DNA from: Craterostigma plantagineum
Lineage: Eukaryota > Streptophyta > Magnoliopsida > Lamiales > Linderniaceae
Reading direction: 5' to 3'
Assembly (NCBI GenBank): GCA_027422505.1
Contig: JAPQWV010000358.1
Coordinates: 434,001 to 498,000 of the forward strand
DNA length: 64,000 nt
The position numbers and the translations under genes were made by a program. Below are positions 54,961-64,000 of this stretch, in pieces. Under the pieces are notes generated by a model. It saw only the letters and a list, made by a program, of their open reading frames with translations. It was not told the DNA's origin and made no database searches. The stretch's first letter is position 1, and each line of letters starts with the position of its first letter.

Positions 54961-56283
54961 GAACAGCTAGAGGACTTGTTGCAGAAAGGGTTTATTCAGC
55001 CCAGCTTTTCACCGTGGGGAGCACCAGTCCTATTCGTGCGAAAGAAAGACGGGTCGATGCGACTGTGTATCGACTATCGGGAATTGAACAAGATCACGAT
55101 CAAGAATAAATACCCATTACCGAGGATCGATGATCTATTCGACCAACTACAGGGTGCAACGGTATTCTCGAAAATTGACCTCCGTTCGGGATACCATCAG
55201 TTGAAGATCAGGGAGGTAGATGTTCCTAAAACCGCATTCAGTACAAGGTACGGCCATTATGAGTTTCTGGTCATGCCTTTTGGACTGACAAATGCTCCAG
55301 CTGCTTTTATGGACTTGATGAATCGAGTTTTTAAGAACTATCTCGACTGTTTCGTAATCGTCTTTATTGACGATATTCTGATCTATTCTAAGACGAGGGA
55401 GGAACACGAGAATCATTTACGAATCGTCTTAGGAATCCTGCGAGAGAAACAGCTCTACGCCAAATTCAAGAAATGCGAATTTTGGCTTGAGCAAGTAGCC
55501 TTCTTGGGACACGTGATTTCCGGGAGTGGAATCTCCGTGGACCCGAGTAAGATTGAGGCCGTGAACAATTGGCCACGACCAACTACTCCGACCGAGGTTC
55601 GAAGTTTTCTAGGACTTGCGGGATATTACCGTAAGTTCATAGCTGACTTCTCAAGCATTGCCTCGACTCTGACGAACCTGACTAGAAAGAACGTACCTTT
55701 CAAGTGGTCTGAAGCTTGCGAACAAAGTTTTCAGGAGCTGAAGAAGCGACTCACTTCTGCTCCTATTCTGACTATACCCTCGGGAACGGGAGGATTCTCA
55801 GTCTATAGTGATGCCTCGAAAAACGGACTGGGATGCGTGCTGATGCAAAATGGGAAGGTGATCGCTTATGCTGCACGGCAACTAAAAGAATATGAAAAGA
55901 ACTACCCAACCCACGACTTAGAACTTGCAGTAGTCGTCTTCGCCTTAAAGATTTGGAGACACTACCTTTACGGAGAACGGTGCGAAATCTTTACAGACCA
56001 TAAGAGTCTGAAATATTTCTTCACTCAGAAAGAGCTGAATATGAGACAACGACGATGGCTGGAACTTGTAAAAGACTACGACTACGTTATTAATTATCAT
56101 CCGGGTAAAGCGAACGTAGTCGCTGACGCGCTTAGTCGAAAGGCGATAGGTACGGAACTGCACAGGCTTGGAATGGAAATAGTCCATTTGGGCGAAGTCG
56201 AAACGAAACTAGCAACGCTGACTCTTCAGCCGACGTTGCTAGAGCAAATTCAAAGAACACAAAAAAGGATGAATTCTATTTAA
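54955..56283 (+). pseudogene. Element F reverse transcriptase and RNase H
   Basis: Long open stretch: [46 protein letters not shown], the catalytic FIDDILIYS (about 55362-55388), [11 protein letters not shown], then RNase H with [45 protein letters not shown] and ADALSRK. The catalytic residues of RT and RNase H are present. A stop at 56281-56283 falls between RNase H and integrase, where related elements read through. Confidence 0.93.
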
Positions 56284-57658
56284 AGGCGAAGGATACACTA
56301 CCCGAAGACTTCGAAATCCGGGCAGACGGAACCTTGCTATACAAGAATCGGCTATACGTGCCCAACGATGAGGAGTTACGACGAACGATAATGACAGAGG
56401 CGCACGCAACAACGTACTCAGTACACCCGGGCGCGACAAAGATGTACCAAGATTTGAGAATGATATATTGGTGGCCGGGAATGAAGAAGGATATAGCCAC
56501 GTTCGTAAGTACATGTATGACGTGCCAGCTGATCAAAACAGAACATCAGCGACCAGCTGCAACACTGCAGCCTTTACCTATTCCTGAATGGAAATGGGAC
56601 CACATCACGATGGACTTCGTCGTTGGTTTTCCTAAAACGACGAAAGGCCACGATGCTATTTGGGTGATTGTTGATCGCCTAACCAAATCCATTTCATTCC
56701 TATCAGTTCTACTTTTTCCATGGAACGCTACGCTGAATTATATATTTAGGAAATTGTTCGACTCCATGGAATCCCAATCTCCATCGTCTCGGATCGAGAT
56801 TCGAGATTTCTATCCAATTTCTGGCAGGGCCTACAGAAAGCGATGGGTACTAAACTGTCGTTCAGTACTGCATATCATCCCCAGACTGACGGGCAGTCTG
56901 AACGAACGATCCAAACCCTTGAGGACATGTTACGAGCGTGCGTACTAGACTTCAAGGGAAACTGGAGTAAGTACTTGCCGCTGATCGAATTTTCTTATAA
57001 CAATAGCTTCCACGCTACGATCGGGATGGCACCGTACGAGGCATTGTACGGGCGCAAGTGCCGATCTCCTATCCATTGGGACGAAATCGGCGAACGAGCT
57101 TTATTAGGACCTGATATGATTCGAGAAACAACAGAAGCAGTTACCAAAATTCGAGAACGAATGCGAACTGCTCAAAGTCGACAGAAGAGCTATGCAGATC
57201 ATCGACGACGACCCTTGGAGTTCGCAGAAGACGATCAAGTATTTCTGAAGATTTCCCCAATGAAAGGAGTAAAGCATTTTGGAAAGAAGGGCAAGCTAAG
57301 TCCCAGATACATAGGCCCCTTCAAGATAGTCAAACGAGTCGGCGAGGTTGCGTATCAGTTAGAATTGCCGACTTCCCTATCGCAAGTTCACGACGTATTT
57401 CACGTATCGACAATACGAAAATACGTCGCGGACCCGAGTCATATCATTCAGAACGAGCTTCTTTATCAACAGCTCAAGCCTGACTTGAGTTACGAAGAGA
57501 AGCCTGTAGAGATTTTGATGTACGAGTCGAAACGACTACGGAATAAGACTATTCCGTTAGTTAAGGTTTTGTGGCGGAATCAATCAGTTGAGGAAGCCAC
57601 TTGGGAGCGTGAGGATGATATGAGAGTTCGTTATCCCGAATTATTCCAGTCGGCGTAA
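56284..57658 (+). pseudogene. Element F integrase with chromodomain-like C-terminus
   Basis: Zinc-binding part HATTYSVHPGATKMYQDL to CMTCQ; core start WDHITMDFVVGFP and VIVDRLTK in one frame. The frame shifts between about 56700 and 56845; the DRDSRF block is visible only in another frame, and [20 protein letters not shown] resumes from 56843. Next come [20 protein letters not shown], a [19 protein letters not shown] module, [13 protein letters not shown], and the C-terminal [20 protein letters not shown], which is typical of Tekay/Del chromoviruses. Such ends are thought to steer integration to heterochromatin. Stop at 57656-57658. Confidence 0.92.
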
Positions 57659-57679
57659 TTTCGGGGACGAAATTCTTTT

Positions 57680-57692
57680 AAGGGGGGGAGGA
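57680..57692 (+). promoter_or_regulatory. Polypurine tract (element F)
   Basis: AAGGGGGGGAGGA directly before the second LTR. Confidence 0.9.
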
Positions 57693-60277
57693 TGCAATAC
57701 CCGTAAAATATAAATACGGGGTTTTGACATGATTAGTTATGAGATTTTGTGGACGAAGCATGAGATAAATTAATTAAAACTTTGAATCGAAAATATAGAT
57801 GTTGGATGACTTCAAATTAAAAATGGAACTTAATTAAAGAACTTTTGAAAATAATAATAAAAGACATACAATATTAAGTGGGTAAATTGATAATATAGAC
57901 TTGAGATATTAAGCATGGTTTAAATACATGACTTTGGCCCAAACATATTTACACGATGAGATTAATATTTACGTTGCTTGAGTGGGAAGGAAGTAACAAT
58001 CACCGCCTAGTCATTTCAGATTTATTAAATCAAAGTATGATACTTATCTCCAAGTTGTACAACTAACAAAAAAACATATACAAGAACAAGTGTTAAAGAG
58101 AGAGAGCGTGAGCAAGGAGAAGAAAACGATAGGAAGCCACCAAACTTTTATCTTCAAAAGAGAAACTAATCAACGAGTGAGGTATGAAATTTCATAATAT
58201 ATATTGAGTTGTTTCTTTTGTTTGGATATTTTAAGAATATATAGGGCTGAGTCACGATTATAAAGGACACTCAAAAGCTAACATAAATCGAAAACCCTAG
58301 TTCATAAGAATTCACTTTGTAATCATAAGGGGCTAAGATGATGTAAGTCTTAATGATTTTACAGCATGAGGTGAATTTTGATAGGTATTTCATAAGGATT
58401 AGATGTCGATATGTGATAAGTGCTTGTTTTGAATATATATGTCGATATATGTGTATACTCATTGAAGGAAGTTGTCGAAAGATATCATAAAAATCGAGAT
58501 ATGATTGTTCCTTTATAAGATAATATCGAGATGTGTCATAGAAGGAATTCTGAGATGATTCCAAGATGTATTATATTAAATGTCGAAGTATGAGAGCTTT
58601 TAGAATATCGAAATGTGTGATAATAGTAGTGAGAACCTCGACATTTTTAAGTAAGAGCTCGACATTTATTGGGTATAGATCTCGACAATTGGTAAAGAAT
58701 GAGCTCGACATTTTATATGTAACTTCGACATTTTCCTTCAAAAGCTCGATATTTATTAGATATAGATATATGATGGAGCTCGTTCCTACACAGTTTTCGA
58801 CCTTAGTGAGACTTTGATATAGGATTTCGATATACATACAAAGATGTCGAGATGTTTTCAATAGTAATAGGTCTCGACATTTTATAAGAGTTTCGACATC
58901 TTTAAGGAATAGACCTCGACATTTTGAGCTCGACCTAGAAATGTATTCGACATCTTTATATGTCTCGACATTTATATGTCTCGACATATGCTAAACAATG
59001 AGCTCGACGTTCTATAGGAATAGATTTCGACAATGTTTAAATATTTCGACACTTAATATAATTTCAATAGTTTAAAAATGTTCTACAATTAATAAATTTT
59101 CGGTATTTTAGAATTTTTGATATATCTAGGGTTTTCAATATTTTAGGGTTTATTTATTTTAGGAATATCATTATTTTTAGGTTTTCATAAATTTTAGGGT
59201 TTTCTATAATTAGGGTTTGGCAACTTAAAAACTTATACAGTTTAGCAAATATACTGATATAATAATATTTATTTATTCAGAGAATCGACTTATAGGGATT
59301 CCATCAGACCCCTCATTTAGCGATATCGGGAGGACAGGTAGGTGGATTATCCATCTACAATACGTAAACACATTTATGTGTTTTCATGCGATTATGTGAT
59401 TTACGTGACTTATGTGCTTTACCTGTTTTACGTACGTTTTATATAAATCATGTTTTATGATATTTTTATATGAATGGCACGTGCATATCACGTTAGGGCG
59501 AGAGATGTTTGTACCGTAGTGTGACGGTAATAATATGTGATATTGACGTACGGGGTAGAAAGAGATGCTTGTGATTGGGTGACTCTTAGAGGAGTCGAGG
59601 TTGGGCTCACTGGGCACCTGGCGGAGACAGACGTGATCGATCTGTCTACCCGGACGTGATCGATTCGGGGTGCATACCGCCGGATGGGATTTTCTTTGTG
59701 ATTAGTGCGGGAGGTATACGACCTGGTAGGAGGACATTGACGTGATCGATCAGTGCACTACCGGCGTAGCTCGCCGCGAGACTTGGGGGTGGCCTCCCAG
59801 TAGTCTATTGCGCGCGGAGGTGTCGAGCCTAACCTAGGGCCCTGTATTGTGCGAAATAGGAATGTGAGAAAAGAAAGAGTGTGCATTATATCATGTTGTG
59901 AGAAATTGGGATCGGGTTGAGTGCACACTTGCATACATGCACTTTATTCACCTACTGGGCAAATTGCTCAGTGTTTACGTGTTGTAGGTACTGAGTCCGA
60001 CGCTGATACGCGTCGTGACTGAGGCGGCTGGTGGCGGTGCTCCACGGACTTTTGAGGGCGGTGCGGTACATGGATGAAGACCTGTGGAGCGGCGTTAGCG
60101 CTTTTTGTTTTTTTGATAATTTTTGGGGCTTCGGCCCGTGTACAGAGATTACGATGTAGACAGATTTTTATATTAGTGTATATTATTTTAGGAAAAAGTT
60201 TTAATTAGACGGGCCTTCCGCGGCTTACGTTGCGGAAATCCGCCACTAGTCCTAATTAGAAAAGTAGGGTCGCCACA
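57693..60277 (+). repeat. Element F second LTR (2,585 bases)
   Basis: TGCAATACCC to GGTCGCCACA, nearly identical to the first LTR; the 6-base length difference is near 58780 (GAGCTCGTTCC here against GAGCTCGAGATTTTTC). It carries the same motif array at about 58388-59042. Unlike a normal 3' LTR it is followed by a primer-binding site. Confidence 0.95.
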
Positions 60278-60304
60278 GGTGGTATCAGAGCGTAGGCTTT
60301 AGAT
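60278..60304 (+). mobile_element. Second primer-binding site and leader of a tandem F copy
   Basis: TGGTATCAGAGC at 60280-60291, followed by GTAGGCTTTAGAT; the first copy reads GTGGGCTTTAGATT at the same place. The leader is cut at 60304 by element G. So the second LTR also served as the 5' LTR of a further F unit that must continue beyond G. Confidence 0.9.
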
Positions 60305-63231
60305 TGTAGGACCCCGGTCCCTGAAAATTAGGTCGGCCAATAAATTATGTGTATGACTAACGTGATTTTGTGTTAATTACGTATATGTTCTACTTTTATG
60401 TGGATTCATGAAATTTCATGCTCGTGATTTTGTGAGTATTACGTGCTAATAATAAAGTGCTTACGACGATCCCTAAATTATGTAAGGGATTTATAAGGAA
60501 GGAAGAAGACTTAATGACAATTATATGGGAATTGGGCTAGGGAGAAACTTTGGACCATGAATTTAATAAACTAGGAATTTCCAAATGGGCTAAAAATGGA
60601 ACTAGGCCCAATCCATAAAAGAAATACCAACTTGGAGACAAGTTCCCCCTAAAACAAGTAAGAACCCACGCCACTTTGTGCCTTATCTACCAAAAGCTAT
60701 GGAAAATATCTAACTAAAAACAACTCAATACACTTTAACCCCAAAAAGAAAACCCACGAAAGAAGAAACCAAGAAGAAGTCGAAGCAAGAAAAAGAAGCC
60801 GAGCCAAATTCGAACCAAGAAGCTTGAGAATTCGAAGTTGGTAAGTAAAACCCCCTCCTTAAGCTCTTAATTCTTTACTTTAGAGGTAGTTGAGAGCATT
60901 AATCGGCATTAAAGGCAAGTGGTTGGAAAAGCCACGAGAAACCCTAAAATACCGAGCCTAGATTCGTACTAAGGGTTTCGGAATGAGCAAATAAGGAGTT
61001 AAGTAGTTTTGTGTGTGATTTAGAACTTAGAACGCTAGGAGGAACGAGCTAAAAATCCAGTTTCGAGGATTGAAGAACGTTTAGGGATTGAAGTCGATGA
61101 TAAATGTCGAGACCATATTGAAGAAAATGTCGAATGATACATAAAATGTCGAGGTCATGTCGACTTTTCCGTCTCAAGTGCCGTAAGGCAAAATGTCGAA
61201 TGATAGATAGAAATGTCAAGCGAAATCAAGTATGAAATGTCGAGTCATCCTATTAGGGTAAATGTCGAATACTAGATAGAAATGTCGACCTCTCATATCC
61301 CAAAATAACAAGGTAAAATGTCGAGTGAAACCGAACACGAAATGTCGAGAACCAAAGAGAAATGTCGAAATGTTAGGTTAGATGTCGACGTGATATGTAT
61401 CGACATTTTATAAATGTCGAGACCCATGTAAGTTTCATGTCGACATTTCCTAATAAAAATATCGAAATCATACTAATGAAAGATGTCGAAGCAAATGGTA
61501 AATGTCGAGATCTCAAATTATATAATGTCGAGCTTTACTAAAATGTCGAGTTCATATACAATAATGTCGAGATGTTAAGGAAAGATGTCGAGCTCATGTC
61601 GACTTTGTTCGTTTCAAGCGACGAGTAAAATGTCGAGTCCTACTATGGAGAGAAAATGTCGGGTCGAACATAAACTGTCGAGGTGATTTCATGTCGACAC
61701 TTTATGTTTCAAATGGCGAGATAAATATCGAATGAAAGTGAACACAAAAATGTCGAAACCCTAAGGTATAAATGTCGAGATCCTACCTTATAAAATTATA
61801 CCAATACTTACCTCGACAAATGATGTCGAGCCTCATGGTAAATCCATATCGACATTTTCAGTACAAAAGTCGAATGCAATACTGATAGACCAAAGTAAAA
61901 TGTCGACACTTAATTAACTATACAACCCGAAATCTATTTTAACCCATGATGTACATTTAGGGCTTGAAGATTTGTATACTCAAACCATTAAATAAAATAG
62001 CGCACTGACACCAATATTTCGTGCCTAAGGTCGGGACTTAGGAACACTTACGGGTCCGGTGACTGCTAATCTACGGACTCCAAGTAAGTAGAAATTTCAA
62101 CTACAGTACGTAACTTGCCTGCGTCCGATGATGTGAATTTACGTGCTCGTGTATTTTACGTAAAACGTGCATGTTAAGATAGGATTATATTATTTGCATG
62201 GTAAGCATGATCTGCATATTCACATGAGCATATCATGAGCACTTGCACGCATAAGTAGTAAGTATGACGCGAGGTAAGAGCGTGCATAAGATCGCCTGTG
62301 TGCGATGTATACTCGCCGATATTGGCGTTTGTGTCGACTCAATGAAGAGTCACGGCTACCCTTGTGCGACCATGGCAAAAGAAGCCATAAGGCCTGTATA
62401 AGAGGCTGGGGGAATACCCCGTATGCGGGAGATGCAACCTGGAGAATGCGGCCCGGGCACGCACTCAGTAAGGGAAGATTCCTACGGGTGACCATTCTAG
62501 TGCGTAAAGCACTAACCGGGAGGGAAGATTCCTTCGGGTGACCTCCGCGGTTAGTGGCCTCGGTGTTAGCTACCAGTGAGAAGCGTCCGCGTGGAGGCCA
62601 CGCTGAGTAAGGGAAGATTCCTTCGGGTGACCTTCTAGTGTGAGAACCTCCACACATGAGATCTCTATGAAATGGCGCATAGTGGGAAAGAAAGCCGAGG
62701 GCCCAAATGAAGTGAGAATATGAGAAAAATGAGTACGTGCCAGAAAAAGAACGAGAAAATGAGAAAGAGAGTACGAGCATTAGAAAACGACGACGTGGAT
62801 TGTCGATCGTTAGGTCACGTGCATACATGCATAATTTCTGCTTACTGAGCCTCCGTGGCTCATTCTTTATGTTACGTATTGTAGGTACCGACGATCACGG
62901 TACGTGATCCGTCTTTTATGCGAGACCGACCCTTTTGAAGCTTCCGGCTGCTTTTGAGGTGGAAGTGTGTGTATGGATGACGACCTGTGAAGGCCGGGCG
63001 CATAGGAAGCTTTTGGCTGCACACATATACACACGCGCTTGTATATCGTGTAGATAGGGATACGATGAAATGTAGACGAATCACGAACATTCTTTTGACA
63101 TGTGTATAAGACTTCCGCATGCACGTTTAAAATGAAAAATTTTATTCGCATTTTTACGTACTCGCACGATAACAAAGCATTAACATTTAGATTTAGAACG
63201 GAATACGAGGGCGGGACGACGGGTCCTGACA
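60305..63231 (+). repeat. Element G 5' LTR (2,927 bases)
   Basis: TGTAGGACCCCGG to GGGTCCTGACA. Includes the densest ATGTCGA array (61085-61910) and three copies of GGGAAGATTCCTNCGGGTG (62472, 62522, 62611). The part at about 62270-62596 is similar to LTR H. An antisense ORF of 202 codons at 62220-62828 has no domain and is judged chance. Confidence 0.92.
61085..61910 (+). repeat. ATGTCGA motif array in LTR G
   Basis: About 27 exact ATGTCGA on the plus strand in 830 bases (chance expectation about 0.05), usually as AAATGTCGAG or AAATGTCGAA with irregular spacing of 10-45 bases. Some are the self-complementary ATGTCGACAT type (CATGTCGAC). Decayed forms (AATGTCAAG, AATGTCGGG) also occur. Confidence 0.93.
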
Positions 63232-63234
63232 GAG

Positions 63235-63246
63235 TGGTATCAGAGC
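63235..63246 (+). promoter_or_regulatory. Primer-binding site, initiator tRNA-Met (element G)
   Basis: TGGTATCAGAGC three bases after the LTR end. Confidence 0.93.
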
Positions 63247-63384
63247 TTCGGTCATAGGTCCTGTAGACTGTCCATACACACACACTCAAAAGCGCGGAAG
63301 CGGCCTTGCTTGTAAGTACGATGTTATGTGAATTGCTTGTGTGGTTTAATTTATTGGCCTTAGGAATTGTCAGGATAGGTGAAA

Positions 63385-64000
63385 ATGGTTAGACTTAGGG
63401 GTGAAGGAAGCAGAGAATCTGATCAGGGTAGAGATACCAATAATCCCCCTGATAGCCGGGATGCTACCATCCTGCAACTAACCGAATTGGTCCGGCAACA
63501 GTCGGCCCAAATCCAGCAGCTGATCCAACAGCAAAATGCTGGTGGGCAATCAGCTAACCTACCTCCCCCACCTGAACGAATCGAGATGATCGGGGAGAGG
63601 TTCAGGAAACTAAATCCTCCACTGTTCGAGGATGCTGTAGACCCCACATCCGCCGAGGATTGGCTGAGGACGCTGGAGAACATGTTCCAGCACAGCCGCA
63701 CCCCGGAGGCGGAAAAGGTCATGTGCGCTGCCTACCTGCTAAGGGGAAGCGCCGGACACTGGTGGGAAACCGTCTCAGCCGTCGAAAACCCCTTAACGAC
63801 TGGGATAGGTTTAAGGAAATCTTCAGGGGAAAGTATTACACCGCCCCTGTCAGAGCACAGCGGATGAACGAGTTCATCAACCTCCGCCAAGGAGCAATGA
63901 CAGTGGCGGAGTACATCAGGAAGTTCGAGCAGCTCTCAAGGTTCGCTGCTCATATGGTCAGTACGGACACGCTCAAGATTGAGCGTTTCATGGAAGGGCT
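63385..64000 (+). pseudogene. Element G gag, 5' part, frameshifted
   Basis: ATG at 63385 (GAAAATG). ATILQLTELVRQQSAQIQQL helical start, then FRKLNPPLFEDAVDPTSAED, WLRTLENMFQHSR, HWWETVSAVENP. A one-base loss near 63793 moves the frame; the rest (AEYIRKFEQLSRFAAHMV, IERFMEG) is read in the next frame to the window edge. Family: Retrotrans_gag, same as element F, with about two-thirds of residues alike by eye. Confidence 0.88.

Larger units (their letters stand above)
50445..60304 (+). mobile_element. Element F: Gypsy Tekay/Del-like, part of a tandem array
   Basis: LTR 50445-53035, primer-binding site 53038-53049, gag, protease, RT, RNase H, integrase with chromodomain-like end, polypurine tract 57680-57692, LTR 57693-60277, then a second primer-binding site and leader (60278-60304) cut by element G. 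Order RT before integrase is Ty3/Gypsy. The C-terminal phrase [19 protein letters not shown] and very long LTRs point to the chromovirus Tekay/Del lineage. LTRs differ by about a dozen substitutions and one 6-base indel over 2.6 kb. At least five stops or frame shifts disable the ORFs. Confidence 0.92.
60305..64000 (+). mobile_element. Element G: Gypsy Tekay/Del-like, 5' part
   Basis: LTR 60305-63231, primer-binding site 63235-63246, gag from 63385, running off the window. Gag is related to that of F but clearly distinct. It is inserted in the leader of the tandem F copy; the expected TSD is TAGAT (60300-60304), to be found after its 3' LTR outside the window. Confidence 0.9.

Noticed and set aside
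61085..61910. CRISPR-like array (repeated motif with variable spacers)
   Set aside because: Repeats are only 7-10 bases, spacing is irregular and the context is a plant LTR.
62220..62828. 202-codon minus-strand ORF in LTR G
   Set aside because: Lies wholly in the LTR, overlaps the GGGAAGATTCC repeats and has no domain.

Overview
This looks like intergenic heterochromatin from a large eudicot nuclear genome. Almost all of it is LTR retrotransposons nested inside one another, and no intact host gene was found. The plant origin rests on retroelement lineages seen only in plants, on primer-binding sites matching plant initiator tRNA-Met, and on a broken piece of plastid DNA (ndhC joined to ycf2). 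The extra ORF after pol resembles proteins I recall from asterids, Asteraceae in particular. That resemblance is from memory and does not fix the species.

Layout, left to right. 1-2607: nuclear plastid DNA (NUPT) with a frameshifted ndhC fused to a ycf2 fragment, preceded by unassigned sequence. About 2690-4556: minus-strand Copia gag/protease remnant (D). 6080-7901: minus-strand Sirevirus-like Copia fragment (A') with its 5' LTR. About 7980-8650: decayed Copia RNase H (J). 9099-43550: Copia element A (+), whose gag is interrupted by element B (11890-32988, TSD TACAC). B is itself interrupted by element C (16642-30914, TSD AAAAG, LTRs differing at 2 of 298 bases by eye). A is then broken in its last ORF by a Gypsy LTR (H, 43551 to about 45870). 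46887-49085: minus-strand Copia 3' end (E) with LTR and extra ORF. 49157-50444: Copia integrase/RT remnant (K). 50445-60304: Gypsy Tekay/Del-like element F, whose second LTR is followed by another primer-binding site, so it is part of a tandem array. 60305-64000: 5' LTR and start of gag of a second such Gypsy element (G), running off the window.

Elements A, B, C and E form a Sirevirus-like group. They share an oversized gag with a long coiled-coil extension, an env-like ORF between pol and the 3' LTR, repeated polypurine tracts after pol, and a TATA box inside an inverted repeat. C is the youngest and best preserved: its 979-codon gag is open, pol has two frameshifts and the env-like ORF has one in-frame stop.

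Three patterns are not explained by routine annotation. (1) Dense CGAAA-type motif arrays lie upstream of gag and again upstream of the env-like ORF. (2) Dense ATGTCGA/TCGACAT arrays occupy the same part of the LTR in three Gypsy LTRs. (3) A splice-acceptor-like T-rich/CAG sequence sits between the gag stop and pol in A, B and C, and directly before the env-like ORF in A and its remnant in B. All counts and alignments were made by eye.
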